Source: RUG12461 sp045661345
Lineage (GTDB): Bacteria > Bacillota > Clostridia > Lachnospirales > Lachnospiraceae
Direction: 5' to 3'
Length of the DNA: 64,000 nucleotides
Assembly: GCA_045661345.1 (NCBI GenBank)
Contig: JAZRFM010000010.1
Location: 124,001-188,000, forward strand
Each line of letters begins with the position of its first letter. Position 1 is the first letter of the stretch. The notes beneath the pieces are model-generated. The model worked only from the letters and a program-made list of their open reading frames with translations. It had not been told where the DNA came from and did no database searches. The position numbers and the translations under genes are program-made. Shown one piece after another: positions 52,313 to 61,138 of the stretch.

Positions 52313-53540
52313 AAAGATAATCTGTCTGGTGACAAACTGGTATCCGACCCCTGAGAATCCCTATTATGGGAGCTTTTTCAAAGAACAGGCATTTGCGGTT
52401 GCTGATCATTTTGACTTTGTTGTGTTACATTACCGGGAGCACAGGGCGGTTTTTTTTTCTGGGAATAACCTGTTGTTAGAAGTAAACCGGGAGCGGAATA
52501 CTGTTGAATACAATCTGGATGTGAAACTGTCGGTATGGTATGACATACTGAATCAGTTGACAGATTTACATCATAAAGTTTCAGGGAAGGATAAACGACC
52601 GGGTGTAGGGAAATATGTGTCAAAAGGCAGAAGAAACAAGGTAAAGAAGCTTCTCGCGAAGGCTCTGTCTAAAGAGAAGGATTTTTCGTTTGATGCACTG
52701 TATTGTGTGGATGCCCAGTATGAGGCAGGAATCCTTCAAATCTTATCTGAGCTTACCGGAAAACCATATGTGATCTCGGAGCATTCTCCGGTACCACCCT
52801 TGGGACTCCTGATCAATAATCAGAACTATGAAGCGATGGAAAACGCTGACCTGCTTTTCTTGATCAGTTGGGACAAAGCCAGGCAGCTCATGATGCAGAA
52901 TATCCATATGCCACCCACCAGGTATATCGGAAATCTTGTGGATGAAACAAGATTTACACTGTGCGATAAAGAACCTTTGAAAGAGAAAACGATCCTCATC
53001 ATGGGGGTAAATTCTTTTTATAAGAACTATGCGCATTTTTGCAAGGTGATGGAACGCCTGTGTGAGATCACAGAAGCATCTTTTCGTATCCTGATTGCAG
53101 GGTATGCGGCAAATAAAGGATATGCAGGAGACAGGGAACAATTTGAATGCCTTTTGCATTCAAAGACATTCTCAGATCGGCTGGAGTTGTTGCCTGAGGT
53201 CAGGAGAGAAGAAATCGAAAAGGTCTATCATCAGGCGGATGTGTTTGTAATGACGTCCATACAGGAGGGGCAGCCTCTGGCGACGATGGAAGCAGCCTGC
53301 TGCGGTCTGCCCGTTTTTGCAACGAGATGCGGTGGGATTGAAGATTATGTGGATGACAGTATGGGACGGCTTTATCATGTTATGGATGTGGAAGGGATGG
53401 CATCTGGTTTGAAGGAGTTCCTGGAAGAGAAGTTGGTCTTTGACCCGGTGACGATTCGGTCAAAGGTGGTTAAGCAATATGGACGGGAGACATTTGTGAG
53501 GAATTTCACGGAGGCGTTCTGCTCTGTGATGGATAGATAG
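52302..53540 (+). CDS. Family 4 glycosyltransferase
   Basis: 412 residues from GTG 52302, chosen because GAGGG lies 7 bases before it and because the earlier in-frame TTG (52272) adds a 10-residue tail not seen in the family. N-terminal KIICLVTNWYPTPENPYYGSF, typical of GT4 enzymes with an acceptor loop at PxxNPxxGxF. Donor domain: ILIMGVNSFYKNYAHFCKVM, then TSIQEGQPLATMEAACCGLP as the E-x7-E segment. Followed by an FdtA-like cupin gene after 13 bases. Confidence 0.9.
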   Translation: MGHKKIICLVTNWYPTPENPYYGSFFKEQAFAVADHFDFVVLHYREHRAVFFSGNNLLLEVNRERNTVEYNLDVKLSVWYDILNQLTDLHHKVSGKDKRPGVGKYVSKGRRNKVKKLLAKALSKEKDFSFDALYCVDAQYEAGILQILSELTGKPYVISEHSPVPPLGLLINNQNYEAMENADLLFLISWDKARQLMMQNIHMPPTRYIGNLVDETRFTLCDKEPLKEKTILIMGVNSFYKNYAHFCKVMERLCEITEASFRILIAGYAANKGYAGDREQFECLLHSKTFSDRLELLPEVRREEIEKVYHQADVFVMTSIQEGQPLATMEAACCGLPVFATRCGGIEDYVDDSMGRLYHVMDVEGMASGLKEFLEEKLVFDPVTIRSKVVKQYGRETFVRNFTEAFCSVMDR

Positions 53541-53553
53541 ACGGAGAGTGACG

Positions 53554-53973
53554 ATGCAGGTAGTAAAATATATGTTCCAGCCCCATGGCGATGATCGCGG
53601 TCAGTTGGTGGCACTGGAAGAATTTAAGGATATCCCGTTTCGGATCAAGCGTGTCTATTATATGTATGATACAAGGACTGATGTGGTGCGCGGACATCAT
53701 GCGCATAAATCGCTGGAGCAGATTCTGATCTGTATTCACGGGAGTTGTAAGATCCGCTTGGATAATGGATTTGAGAAGAAGGTAGTGCCCTTGGAGAAAC
53801 CCTATGAAGGGGTTTATATTTCCAATAATATCTGGCGGGAAATGTTTGATTTTTCGGAAGACGCCGTACTCATGGTGCTGGCATCAGAACTTTATGATCC
53901 GGAGGATTATATACGGGATTATGAGGAATTCCTACAGATGGTAAAATCAGAGGACCAGTCCGAGACAGTGTAA
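53554..53973 (+). CDS. fdtA: FdtA/QdtA-type TDP-4-keto-6-deoxyglucose 3,4-ketoisomerase
   Basis: 139 residues from ATG 53554 (GGAG lies about 8 bases upstream; GTG 53548 is too close to it). WxcM-like cupin with the complete RGHHAHKSLEQ (46-56), H49 and H51 in the positions of the FdtA catalytic pair, and ICIHGSCKIRLDNG. It would isomerise TDP-4-keto-6-deoxyglucose for an FdtB-type aminotransferase; a canonical one is at 31678. Its 3' end overlaps the convergent HAD gene by 55 bases, with no room for a terminator between. Confidence 0.88.
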   Translation: MQVVKYMFQPHGDDRGQLVALEEFKDIPFRIKRVYYMYDTRTDVVRGHHAHKSLEQILICIHGSCKIRLDNGFEKKVVPLEKPYEGVYISNNIWREMFDFSEDAVLMVLASELYDPEDYIRDYEEFLQMVKSEDQSETV

Positions 53974-54557
53974 TCAGGAGATTGAAAAAAAGAGGGATCC
54001 CGCAGACCGCTCGTGACGGCAAGAAAGTCGGCATCTAGTTGATTGGCAAGTTCCTCATCTGCTTCTGTATCTCCGATGACTAGGCATCGTGTTGTGGATT
54101 GGAAAGAAACAAGAGAAGACTTTTCCTTGATAAAGGGGTTTCCTGCTATGATCTCGTCAAAAAAATGATCAAGATTTAAGCGATGCAGCTGCTTGAGCAG
54201 CTGCGTTTTCTTTTGCCGCATGGTGACAAGCAAAAAACGATCCGTTTTGGAACGAAGGATTCTCAATGCGGGAATGACGCCAGGTTTCAGGGATTCATAA
54301 AGGAGAAATGTATCCTCCTCGATCCAGTCTTTCCAACATTGCATGTAATCCTCATAGGTGCCGCCAAACTGACTTTCGACAAGAAGCTCTTTGCGGTTTT
54401 TGCCATGCCGCTTCTCATTCCAGTATTGGTCTGCAGATACAGGGACACCGCCGTATTTCTCGAGGATTGCCAGATAGCAGTGATAATGCCGCTGCTGATC
54501 ATCCAGCAGGGTGCCGTCCAAATCTGTACAGATCACGTCATAATGGTTATCCAGCAT
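53919..54557 (-). CDS. HAD-superfamily hydrolase
   Basis: 212 residues. Motif I DVICTDLDGTLLDD with D12 and D14, a helical C1 cap (20-80), motif II FLLVTMRQ, and motif IV CLVIGDTEADEELA. Size and cap fit the phosphoglycolate-phosphatase-like branch that removes phosphate from sugars. Last gene of a minus-strand unit: GT2, ATP-grasp, SDR, HAD. It overlaps the SDR gene by 11 bases at its start, and its end overlaps the convergent FdtA gene. Probably acts on a phosphorylated intermediate of the sugar made by the unit. Confidence 0.85.
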   Translation of the reverse strand: MLDNHYDVICTDLDGTLLDDQQRHYHCYLAILEKYGGVPVSADQYWNEKRHGKNRKELLVESQFGGTYEDYMQCWKDWIEEDTFLLYESLKPGVIPALRILRSKTDRFLLVTMRQKKTQLLKQLHRLNLDHFFDEIIAGNPFIKEKSSLVSFQSTTRCLVIGDTEADEELANQLDADFLAVTSGLRDPSFFQSPDYTVSDWSSDFTICRNSS

Positions 54558-55440
54558 GATTCAGATCCTTCATATACTTGATTTCGTATGCAAGCCCTTT
54601 CGGGAAAGGGGTAAGTGTTGGTAATAATAACTGCCGAAGACGTGTATTGTCAAAGAGAAGGTCATGCTCCGGGATTTCTGATGAAATATGCCGGATTTGC
54701 AGATTATTGCCGCAAATGCTTCGTATCTGCTCTGCCAGTTGATTGACGGAGATCGGTTCACTTCCTGCGACATTGATCACAGGGGAATCAGTCAGTTTAA
54801 GGGAGGCAAGGATCGCATCTGCAACATCCTCCACATAAATAAAAGTGCGGCGTGCCTGTCCCGATCCATAAATGGTGAGTGCCTCCCCGGAGATGGCCTG
54901 CCGGATCAGGGTAGGCATGACTTTTTGGTAGACTTCTTCTCCCTCTCCGTATACATGACCAATACGAAGGATCGGATGGACCACAGGGGTGTTTGAAAAA
55001 AAGGATTGAATCATCTTTTCGCAATAATACTTTGAGAATCCGTATAAAGTGAGCGGAGTACATGGGGTAGATTCTGTGATGATGCCACCGGGTGACCCGT
55101 AGACATCCAGGGTGCTGAGAAAAACAAATCGTTTGAGATTGGGCAGCTCGGACAATAACAGAGCTTCGGTTCCTGTGATGTTGGAGGTGCAGCGAACTGC
55201 ATCGTCTGCTTCAGCCCCTTTTTTGGGTGTAAAAGCACCGATGTGCAGGATCGTATCAATTTTCTCGCAGTCGTTTTGTAACAGGTAGCGGGGAGAAAAA
55301 TGATAGTTTTGTGCATCTATGACACAAAAACCATCCACAGATCGGGAAGAAAGAATCGTAACCTTGTGATCTGACCGCATTAGCTTTCGCAATACGTGAC
55401 TACCTATAAATCCTGTGGCACCGGTAAGGAGAATGTTCAT
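54547..55440 (-). CDS. NAD-dependent epimerase/dehydratase (extended SDR)
   Basis: 297 residues. Cofactor loop NILLTGATGFIGSHVLRKL (2-20), active-site Y133 and K137 in TLYGFSKYY, LRIGHVYGEGEEVYQKVMP, and FIYVEDVADAIL. This is the nucleotide-sugar epimerase/reductase group. The start overlaps the ATP-grasp stop (ATGA). Substrate not readable; a reductase or 4-epimerase for a TDP- or GDP-linked sugar is likely. It is coupled to an ATP-grasp enzyme, so it may build an unusual sugar or a peptide-modified one. Confidence 0.9.
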   Translation of the reverse strand: MNILLTGATGFIGSHVLRKLMRSDHKVTILSSRSVDGFCVIDAQNYHFSPRYLLQNDCEKIDTILHIGAFTPKKGAEADDAVRCTSNITGTEALLLSELPNLKRFVFLSTLDVYGSPGGIITESTPCTPLTLYGFSKYYCEKMIQSFFSNTPVVHPILRIGHVYGEGEEVYQKVMPTLIRQAISGEALTIYGSGQARRTFIYVEDVADAILASLKLTDSPVINVAGSEPISVNQLAEQIRSICGNNLQIRHISSEIPEHDLLFDNTRLRQLLLPTLTPFPKGLAYEIKYMKDLNHAG

Positions 55441-56516
55441 TTGGATGACTCCATAAGGTGAATCTGTTTCTGCAGCTCTTCCATCGTCGTAAGGCGTGGC
55501 GGGCGATCCATCCCCCGGATCCAGAGGAGTCCGTCCGGAAGAGGATTGATTCTCTTTGGGAGAGACGGAAAATCTCCATGGAGTGCAATGTTTTTGTATA
55601 TAACAGGAAGGTTTAGTCCGGCTTCTGCGAAGAAATATACTGTGGTGAAAAAACGACCGATGTTGATTTCGGTGGGATTCGGGACATCGGAGGTGTCATA
55701 AGTCATATCTACGCCGAAGATGCCGTGAGGTTGCCGGTCAATGGCATGGATGGTATCCTGCGCGATGCGGTCGATCACAGGATCAGAACAGGTTTCACCG
55801 ACGTGCGTAATGCCGGTCACACCGGAGAGTGTACGGTTCCCGAAGTTCCAGGAATTACGTTTTCTGGTTTGTGCGACCACCAGTTCTCCTTCGTACCAAA
55901 GGGAGAGCCAGGTGACGGTATCCTTGGTGAGAAGCTCCGCAGCAGTAAAGGAACCCCAGCCGTGAAAACGATCGATCCAGATCTTTGCGAAATCATAATC
56001 ATTGGTGGGAAGTGCACCAAGCCCGCCGCCGGCCGGTTTTGTGGAACGAAGCCAGATGGCACCTTCTTCGTTGCCCAGTTTCTGAAAGGCTTGTTTCAGA
56101 TCCTGTTCATTGTGGATCCACATGGTCTTTGGAATACGGATGCCTTCGCGCATCCAAACCTCGGCAGATTTTCCTTTATCGACGCAGATGTCGATAGTCT
56201 CTTTGGCAGGAAGATAGAGCCGGATCCCTGCTGCTTCGAGATCTTCACGCATATGGGAAATGGTTTGGATCTCCATGTCATGCTGAAAATGGGCAAAACA
56301 GGGAGATTCTTTTTCTATGATTTCAAAAAGTCTCTTTCGATAAGCCGGTTCAGAAGCATAAGGTACCTGATATAGCCGGTCCGCGGAAGAGATCATCATA
56401 TCAAAAGGTTCGCTGCCGATACCGACGATTTCTTCGCAGTCAGATCCTGCTTTCCATGAGCGTATCACGTTTTCTGTAGGTGCACCGCCCGCACCGCCGA
56501 TCAATACTTTTTCCAT
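55437..56516 (-). CDS. ATP-grasp ligase
   Basis: 359 residues. A pre-ATP-grasp Rossmann part (KVLIGGAGGAPTENVIRSW, 3-21) and an ATP-grasp part with EGAIWLRSTKPAGGGLGALP (lysine and glycine-rich loop, about 151-170), FTAAELLTKDTVTWLSLW, and a C-terminal metal site FGVDMTYDTSDVPNPTEINI with acid and asparagine residues. The domain order is like PylC and CarB/DdlB relatives. It would join a carboxylate to an amine at the cost of ATP, for example an amino acid to a sugar amine or carboxyl. Middle gene of the minus-strand unit. Confidence 0.85.
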   Translation of the reverse strand: MEKVLIGGAGGAPTENVIRSWKAGSDCEEIVGIGSEPFDMMISSADRLYQVPYASEPAYRKRLFEIIEKESPCFAHFQHDMEIQTISHMREDLEAAGIRLYLPAKETIDICVDKGKSAEVWMREGIRIPKTMWIHNEQDLKQAFQKLGNEEGAIWLRSTKPAGGGLGALPTNDYDFAKIWIDRFHGWGSFTAAELLTKDTVTWLSLWYEGELVVAQTRKRNSWNFGNRTLSGVTGITHVGETCSDPVIDRIAQDTIHAIDRQPHGIFGVDMTYDTSDVPNPTEINIGRFFTTVYFFAEAGLNLPVIYKNIALHGDFPSLPKRINPLPDGLLWIRGMDRPPRLTTMEELQKQIHLMESSK

Positions 56517-56549
56517 AAGAGCTCCTGTAGTATGATATGGTTTTGCTTT

Positions 56550-57434
56550 TCAGATTTTTTCTGTTACTTTTCTGCCACCCACCAGGTCATAGAGGACTCG
56601 TTCCAGAAGGCCCAGCAGAAAGCAGATTTCAAACAGCATTCTTTGAAAAATGTTGATGTGAAGATACTCCCTTAAGTACAAAAGCATGCTGGGATGAAAC
56701 CGGAGAAAAGCCTTTGCTTTTGTGCCGTATTGTTTTTTGATAGAGATAGAATGATAATGATCATACCGGATACCGGGCAGGATTGCGACATGATATCCCG
56801 CATGCGCCAGTTTTTTTGCGAGGATGTTTTCTTCATAATAGAGAAAAGTGCGTTCATCCAGTCCGCCGACTTCCTGATAGACACAGCTCCTGATTCCGAA
56901 AAACGATCCTTCTGCCACTCCTACACAAGAATAGGCGGAAGAAGTTTGAGTCAACAGCTCCTGTTTCAGTTTCTTTTTTTCCAGATGAAACAGGTACAGG
57001 AAAATGGAGCGCAATACTCCCCGATAATCCGGCAGATGCCATGCATTATACCCCTGATTCACCAAAGGCGCTGCCAGACCGATCTTTGCTACTTCCTGAT
57101 CTGACAGGAATTCCTGAATAGACTGTATGACGTCGTCTTCAAAAGCGGTATCCGGATTTGCCAGGAATAGAACTTCGGGAGAGAATGTCTGAAGCGCATA
57201 CCGGCAGCCGAAGTTGTTGCCTGAGGCATAGCCGCCGTTTTTCTCCGTGCGAATGACATGAATCCGATCCGAAGAATATCCCTGCAGTATCTCAAAGGAT
57301 CCGTCACAGGAGCAGTTATCGACAACCACGATCCGGTCAACCGATGGGCAGGACTGTGCTTTCTCCAAAAAGCCGACCGTGGTATCCGCGTCGTTATAGT
57401 TTAAGACAATCAGAGTATTATGGATTGGATGCAA
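56550..57434 (-). CDS. Family 2 glycosyltransferase (rhamnosyltransferase-like)
   Basis: 294 residues from a TTG start with AGGTGA five bases upstream. Core: TLIVLNYNDADTTVGFL, VVVDNCSCDGSF (36-47), GGYASGNNFGCRYA and the metal site FLANPDTAFED. This DN-x-S form and NPD site are typical of GT2 rhamnosyltransferases and of galactofuranosyltransferases. FFGIRSCVYQEVGGLDERTF follows. A C-terminal helix pair (LLYLREYLHINIF, MLFEICFLLGLLE) may sit on the membrane. First gene of the minus-strand unit, driven by the promoter at 57468-57496. Confidence 0.9.
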   Translation of the reverse strand: MHPIHNTLIVLNYNDADTTVGFLEKAQSCPSVDRIVVVDNCSCDGSFEILQGYSSDRIHVIRTEKNGGYASGNNFGCRYALQTFSPEVLFLANPDTAFEDDVIQSIQEFLSDQEVAKIGLAAPLVNQGYNAWHLPDYRGVLRSIFLYLFHLEKKKLKQELLTQTSSAYSCVGVAEGSFFGIRSCVYQEVGGLDERTFLYYEENILAKKLAHAGYHVAILPGIRYDHYHSISIKKQYGTKAKAFLRFHPSMLLYLREYLHINIFQRMLFEICFLLGLLERVLYDLVGGRKVTEKI

Positions 57435-57467
57435 GGAATCACCTGTTCACTTTATTGATCTTTAAAA

Positions 57468-57496
57468 AGCATAGCATAAATGACAGGAGAACGCAA
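57468..57496 (-). promoter_or_regulatory. Promoter of the minus-strand four-gene unit
   Basis: Minus strand: -35 TTGCGT (57496-57491), 17-base spacer, extended -10 TGC followed by TATGCT (57476-57468). The predicted start is about 57461, leaving a 26-base leader with the ribosome site AGGTGA. Confidence 0.45.
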
Positions 57497-57525
57497 AAAT
57501 ACACTTTCATAAGCGATGGAGATTT

Positions 57526-57554
57526 TTGACGCATTTTAGAGACTATGGTATCGT
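57526..57554 (+). promoter_or_regulatory. Promoter of the 57601 GT4 gene
   Basis: -35 TTGACG (57526-57531, 5 of 6), 17-base spacer, extended -10 TGG followed by TATCGT (57546-57554). The predicted start is about 57561. It diverges from the promoter at 57468-57496; the two share this intergenic space and may be co-regulated. Confidence 0.6.
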
Positions 57555-57586
57555 AAAAGACAAAGGCAATGGAGAAGATTTGAGAT

Positions 57587-57604
57587 ATGGTAGTAAAACT
57601 ATGA
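57587..57604 (+). CDS. Five-codon leader frame coupled to the GT4 gene
   Basis: ATG at 57587 with GGAGAAG (57571-57577) nine bases upstream, encoding MVVKL; its TGA overlaps the GT4 ATG at 57601. The GT4 start itself has no good ribosome site, so ribosomes may reach it by re-initiation. Confidence 0.4.
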   Translation: MVVKL

Positions 57605-58737
57605 AACGGATTGTTCTGATCGGACCGGTTTATCCGTATAAAGGCGGTATTTCCCACTATACCGGGATGCTTTGCAGAGCATTACGAAAAAAATATGAAG
57701 TGGAAATGATTTCCTACAGTCTGCAGTATCCGAAGTTTCTTTACAAAAAAGAGCAGAAAGACTATGAGGATGATTTTTTAAAGATAGAGGAAACGAAATA
57801 TCTGATCAATACGGCAAATCCCGTCAACTGGCTTTCTGTGGCTTCCCATATCAGGAAAGAAAAACCTGATCTTTTGATCATGCAATGGTGGCATCCCTAT
57901 TTTGCCCCCTGTTATCGTGTATTGACTGCTCAATTACATCGTCACGTCAGGATTCTCTATGTTTGTCACAATGTCTTTCCTCATGAGCGTTTTCCTGCAG
58001 ATCGAAAGCTCACCAGGATGGCGATGCGTCATGTGCATTGCTTTACCGTGCAGTCCCGAACGGATGAAGCAGATTTGTTGGAGATTCGAAGCGATGCGGT
58101 TTATCAGAGGACGGTCTTGCCCACATTTGACCTTTTTCAGCGCTCGGATCTGACGAAGGAGGATGCGAGAAAAAAACTCGCCATCACCCGGGAACAGAAG
58201 GTGTTGCTTTTCTTCGGCTTTGTCCGGGAATATAAAGGCCTGAAGCACCTGCTGAACGCTCTTCCGGCTGTCTCGGAGAGACTGGGAGGAGAAGAACACG
58301 TTAGACTTTTAGTGGTAGGGGACTTTGGAAGTGATAAGGAAACCTATCTTACACTCATTGAGAATCTGGGGATTCATCCTCTTGTAAAGATCTATGACGG
58401 TTATATCCCGGACCGGGAGGTGGAGGTGTACTTTAAGGCGGCTGATCTTGCCGTGCTTCCCTATGAATCCGCCACGCAATCCGGAATCGTGCAGGTTTCT
58501 TATGGCTTTTCCCTGCCGGTTGTGGCCACAAATGTGGGCGGCCTTCCGGATGTGGTGACAGACGGGGTGACAGGCTATGTAGTAGAGCCGAAACGACCGG
58601 ATCTGATTGCAAATGCGGTATGTGAATACTTTGAAGAGAACCGGTATGAGGAGTTTAAAAAGAATATCGAGGCGGAAAGCTACCGGTATTCCTGGGATCG
58701 GTTGGTAGAGATTGTGGAAGACCTTGGTACGGCTTGA
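57601..58737 (+). CDS. Family 4 glycosyltransferase
   Basis: 378 residues from ATG 57601, the natural start since RIVLIGPVYPYKGGISHYTG is the usual N-terminal loop of this group. In-frame upstream starts (TTG 57526, inside the -35) would add a non-conserved tail. Donor domain opens LLFFGFVREYKG, and the E-x7-E region reads YESATQSGIVQVSYGF, a known variant of GT4 proteins that replaces EGFG. The PYKGGI loop binds the donor phosphate. Transcribed away from the minus-strand unit and followed 45 bases later by the 779-residue membrane protein. Confidence 0.9.
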   Translation: MKRIVLIGPVYPYKGGISHYTGMLCRALRKKYEVEMISYSLQYPKFLYKKEQKDYEDDFLKIEETKYLINTANPVNWLSVASHIRKEKPDLLIMQWWHPYFAPCYRVLTAQLHRHVRILYVCHNVFPHERFPADRKLTRMAMRHVHCFTVQSRTDEADLLEIRSDAVYQRTVLPTFDLFQRSDLTKEDARKKLAITREQKVLLFFGFVREYKGLKHLLNALPAVSERLGGEEHVRLLVVGDFGSDKETYLTLIENLGIHPLVKIYDGYIPDREVEVYFKAADLAVLPYESATQSGIVQVSYGFSLPVVATNVGGLPDVVTDGVTGYVVEPKRPDLIANAVCEYFEENRYEEFKKNIEAESYRYSWDRLVEIVEDLGTA

Positions 58738-58782
58738 GGCAATGCTTGGACGAAGAATTTATTTCGAAGAGATAGAAAGTTA

Positions 58783-61122
58783 ATGGAAATCGAAAACACT
58801 ATGAAAAAACATAGACTGTGTGGAACCGGGATCGCAACCATTTCCCTGATCCTGACGATTGCGGGTGCTCTGCTTTTCTATCTGTTTCCGTTTGTGGACG
58901 ATGTGCCCTATGAGGAAACCATAGAAGAGCATATCGTGGATTATTCAGACTTCCGGCTGTCTGATCTGACAGAGTATGGCGCGATCAAAGAAAATGCTTT
59001 CGTGATTTCGCCCGGAGAAGGGGAAAAGATGTTTTCCGCGGAAGTCTCTCTGATGGAAGGAGATCTTTTTCGGATTTCGTTCACGATTGACAATCAAACC
59101 GGTGAGAATGCGAAGATGACGGTTGACTTGTTCGGACCGGGATACGATCTTAGCGGGATGGAGAAAACCTTTGACATTGCACCGGGGGAGAATCAATACT
59201 CCGTGATCCTGCCGTATTATCGCGCATATCGGCCGGGGAGCTGCGAGTTGCGTTTTTTTACACCCTATGATACCTCTCTTGTTATCACGGATCTGAATGT
59301 CGTTCGTCAGAATTCTGTTGTTGGCGGTAACAGGCTGGTAAAGGCTGCGACGGCAGCGGCGGGGATTTTTTTTGTTGTTTCTGCATGTATTTTATTTTGG
59401 AATCTGTTCTGGTTTCTTCGAGGGAAACCAAAGAGAGAGAAAAAGAAATTTCCCTGGCAGGAATTGTTGATGTATCTTGGTATCACGGGGATTGTACTGG
59501 TGACATTGCTGATTTTGTACCGGAATGTGGAAATCACCTGTCCTTTGAACGTCTCCGGAGATGCGATGGGAGTGCATTACTATGCAAAATTGATCGATGA
59601 ATATGGGGTTTCTTTGGTGGGACATCGTACCGGAGGAATGTCCGGAGCAGATATGTATGACTACCCCTATTCTGATACGCTCTCTTTTTTGCTGGTAAAA
59701 ACGATAGGACTTTTTACGGATAATCCATATTTCATCAGCAACCTGTTCTATTTTCTGTGTTTTTTCCTTGCAGCGATTATCAGCGCAGCTTGTATGCGGT
59801 ATCTGAAGGTGGGAAGAATTCCTGCCATGACGTTGTCTGTGCTCTATGCATTCAGCCCTTATATCCAGCAGCGATACGGCCATATGTGGCTGGTGCCCTA
59901 CTTTATGATGCCGGTAGCGTGTGTGATTGCAATTGACATTATGCGGGACACAGTACATGCATCTGAGGAGCGGGAAAAACAGAAAAAGCATTTTTATTGT
60001 ATGTTGTTTCTAGCATTCTGTTGTGCATTTACAGGTCTGTATTATGCTTTTTTTGCCTGTGCCCTGATTACGGTTGGGATGATAATTTTGTGGTTGAATC
60101 GACCTGCGAAGGGTTTTAGGCGTTTCTTATATCCCCTTGGATATTTGGCCGCGGTATTGACCGGAGTTGCTGTAAATGTTCTTCCAAACGCACTTTATCA
60201 TATGATTCATGGAGCAAACCCGGCGGGGGACTTGGAACTTCGCATGCCTGAAGAAGCAGAGATTTTCGGATTGAAACTGGTAGAGCTTTTGCTGCCTCAG
60301 AATTCTCACCGGATCCCGGCATTGGCGGAACTGACGAGAGTATACACAGAGACGCGTCCGCTGGTAAATGAAAATCGTTATTCTACTCTGGGTATTGTCG
60401 CGGCAGTGGGACTGATCATTTCTTTAGTTTTTTTATTTCGACAAAAAAAAGAAAAAGAGATTTCCTATCTGAATATCGCGATGATCCTGCTTGGGACAAT
60501 TGGTGGCATCAGCAGCGTGGCAACGGTAGTTGTGGATGTCCCGATCCGCTGTTACAACAGATTGTCTGTAGTGATCATGTTTCTGAGCCTTCTTCAGGTT
60601 GCACTGTTGCTGGATGTTCTTGGACGCAAAGTGCAGATACTGCCCTTTATCGCAATCATGGGAGGGATCATGGTTATGGGTATTTATGATCAAACCTTTA
60701 CCTATCGGGAAATGAGCTATCAGGGATCTCCTGTAGAGAGTCTTGACAAAGGGCTGCAGGAGATAGAAGCTTCTGTGCCGGAGGGCTCTTATGTGTTTCA
60801 ATTGCCGTTTTCTCCCTGGCCAACGGGTAACTCTTATCGGAATTTCTTTGGCTATCTGGGGACAGATACACTGCACTGGAGCTATGGAGCCATGCAGGGG
60901 CGGGAAGAGTCGGATTGGCAGGCGCGTGTTGCATCCGCTGATGTGGATTCTCTGGTACGGCAGATCAAAGAAGCGGGATATACAGGGCTGTATTTGGACC
61001 GCGCTTCTTATGAAAATGAATACGGAGTTTCATCGATTGATTATGAAGAACAGATCAGGTCTATACTGGGAGAACCGGATGTGCAGGATCCGTATGGGGT
61101 AATTGCGTTTTGGAAGCTATAG
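58783..61122 (+). CDS. Large GT-C-like membrane protein, 779 residues
   Basis: A first span (about 17-38) is followed by a beta-rich extracytoplasmic domain of about 150 residues (40-190), then eleven or so spans, ending in a soluble tail from about 660. The loop LNVSGDAMGVHYYAKLIDEYG has the acidic residue expected of GT-C catalytic loops, and GMSGADMYDYPYSDT follows. The unusual feature is a folded domain inserted before the membrane core. The ATG at 58783 or 58801 is possible, and neither has a strong ribosome site. Function inferred as surface-glycan transferase or assembly protein. Confidence 0.75.
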   Translation: MEIENTMKKHRLCGTGIATISLILTIAGALLFYLFPFVDDVPYEETIEEHIVDYSDFRLSDLTEYGAIKENAFVISPGEGEKMFSAEVSLMEGDLFRISFTIDNQTGENAKMTVDLFGPGYDLSGMEKTFDIAPGENQYSVILPYYRAYRPGSCELRFFTPYDTSLVITDLNVVRQNSVVGGNRLVKAATAAAGIFFVVSACILFWNLFWFLRGKPKREKKKFPWQELLMYLGITGIVLVTLLILYRNVEITCPLNVSGDAMGVHYYAKLIDEYGVSLVGHRTGGMSGADMYDYPYSDTLSFLLVKTIGLFTDNPYFISNLFYFLCFFLAAIISAACMRYLKVGRIPAMTLSVLYAFSPYIQQRYGHMWLVPYFMMPVACVIAIDIMRDTVHASEEREKQKKHFYCMLFLAFCCAFTGLYYAFFACALITVGMIILWLNRPAKGFRRFLYPLGYLAAVLTGVAVNVLPNALYHMIHGANPAGDLELRMPEEAEIFGLKLVELLLPQNSHRIPALAELTRVYTETRPLVNENRYSTLGIVAAVGLIISLVFLFRQKKEKEISYLNIAMILLGTIGGISSVATVVVDVPIRCYNRLSVVIMFLSLLQVALLLDVLGRKVQILPFIAIMGGIMVMGIYDQTFTYREMSYQGSPVESLDKGLQEIEASVPEGSYVFQLPFSPWPTGNSYRNFFGYLGTDTLHWSYGAMQGREESDWQARVASADVDSLVRQIKEAGYTGLYLDRASYENEYGVSSIDYEEQIRSILGEPDVQDPYGVIAFWKL

Positions 61123-61138
61123 CAGGAAGGAGTTCGTT

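Noticed and set aside
53919..54581. Plus-strand open frames of 83-132 codons inside the HAD gene
   Set aside because: The minus-strand frame carries full HAD motifs; the plus-strand frames have no family likeness and no ribosome site.
55725..56375. 216-codon plus-strand frame opposite the ATP-grasp gene
   Set aside because: It is a mirror of a GC-rich coding frame. The ATP-grasp protein has recognisable motifs and overlaps its operon neighbours; the plus frame does not.
57526..57600. Starting the GT4 gene at the TTG at 57526
   Set aside because: That TTG is the -35 element of the gene's own promoter, and the 25 extra residues do not match the family's N-terminus.
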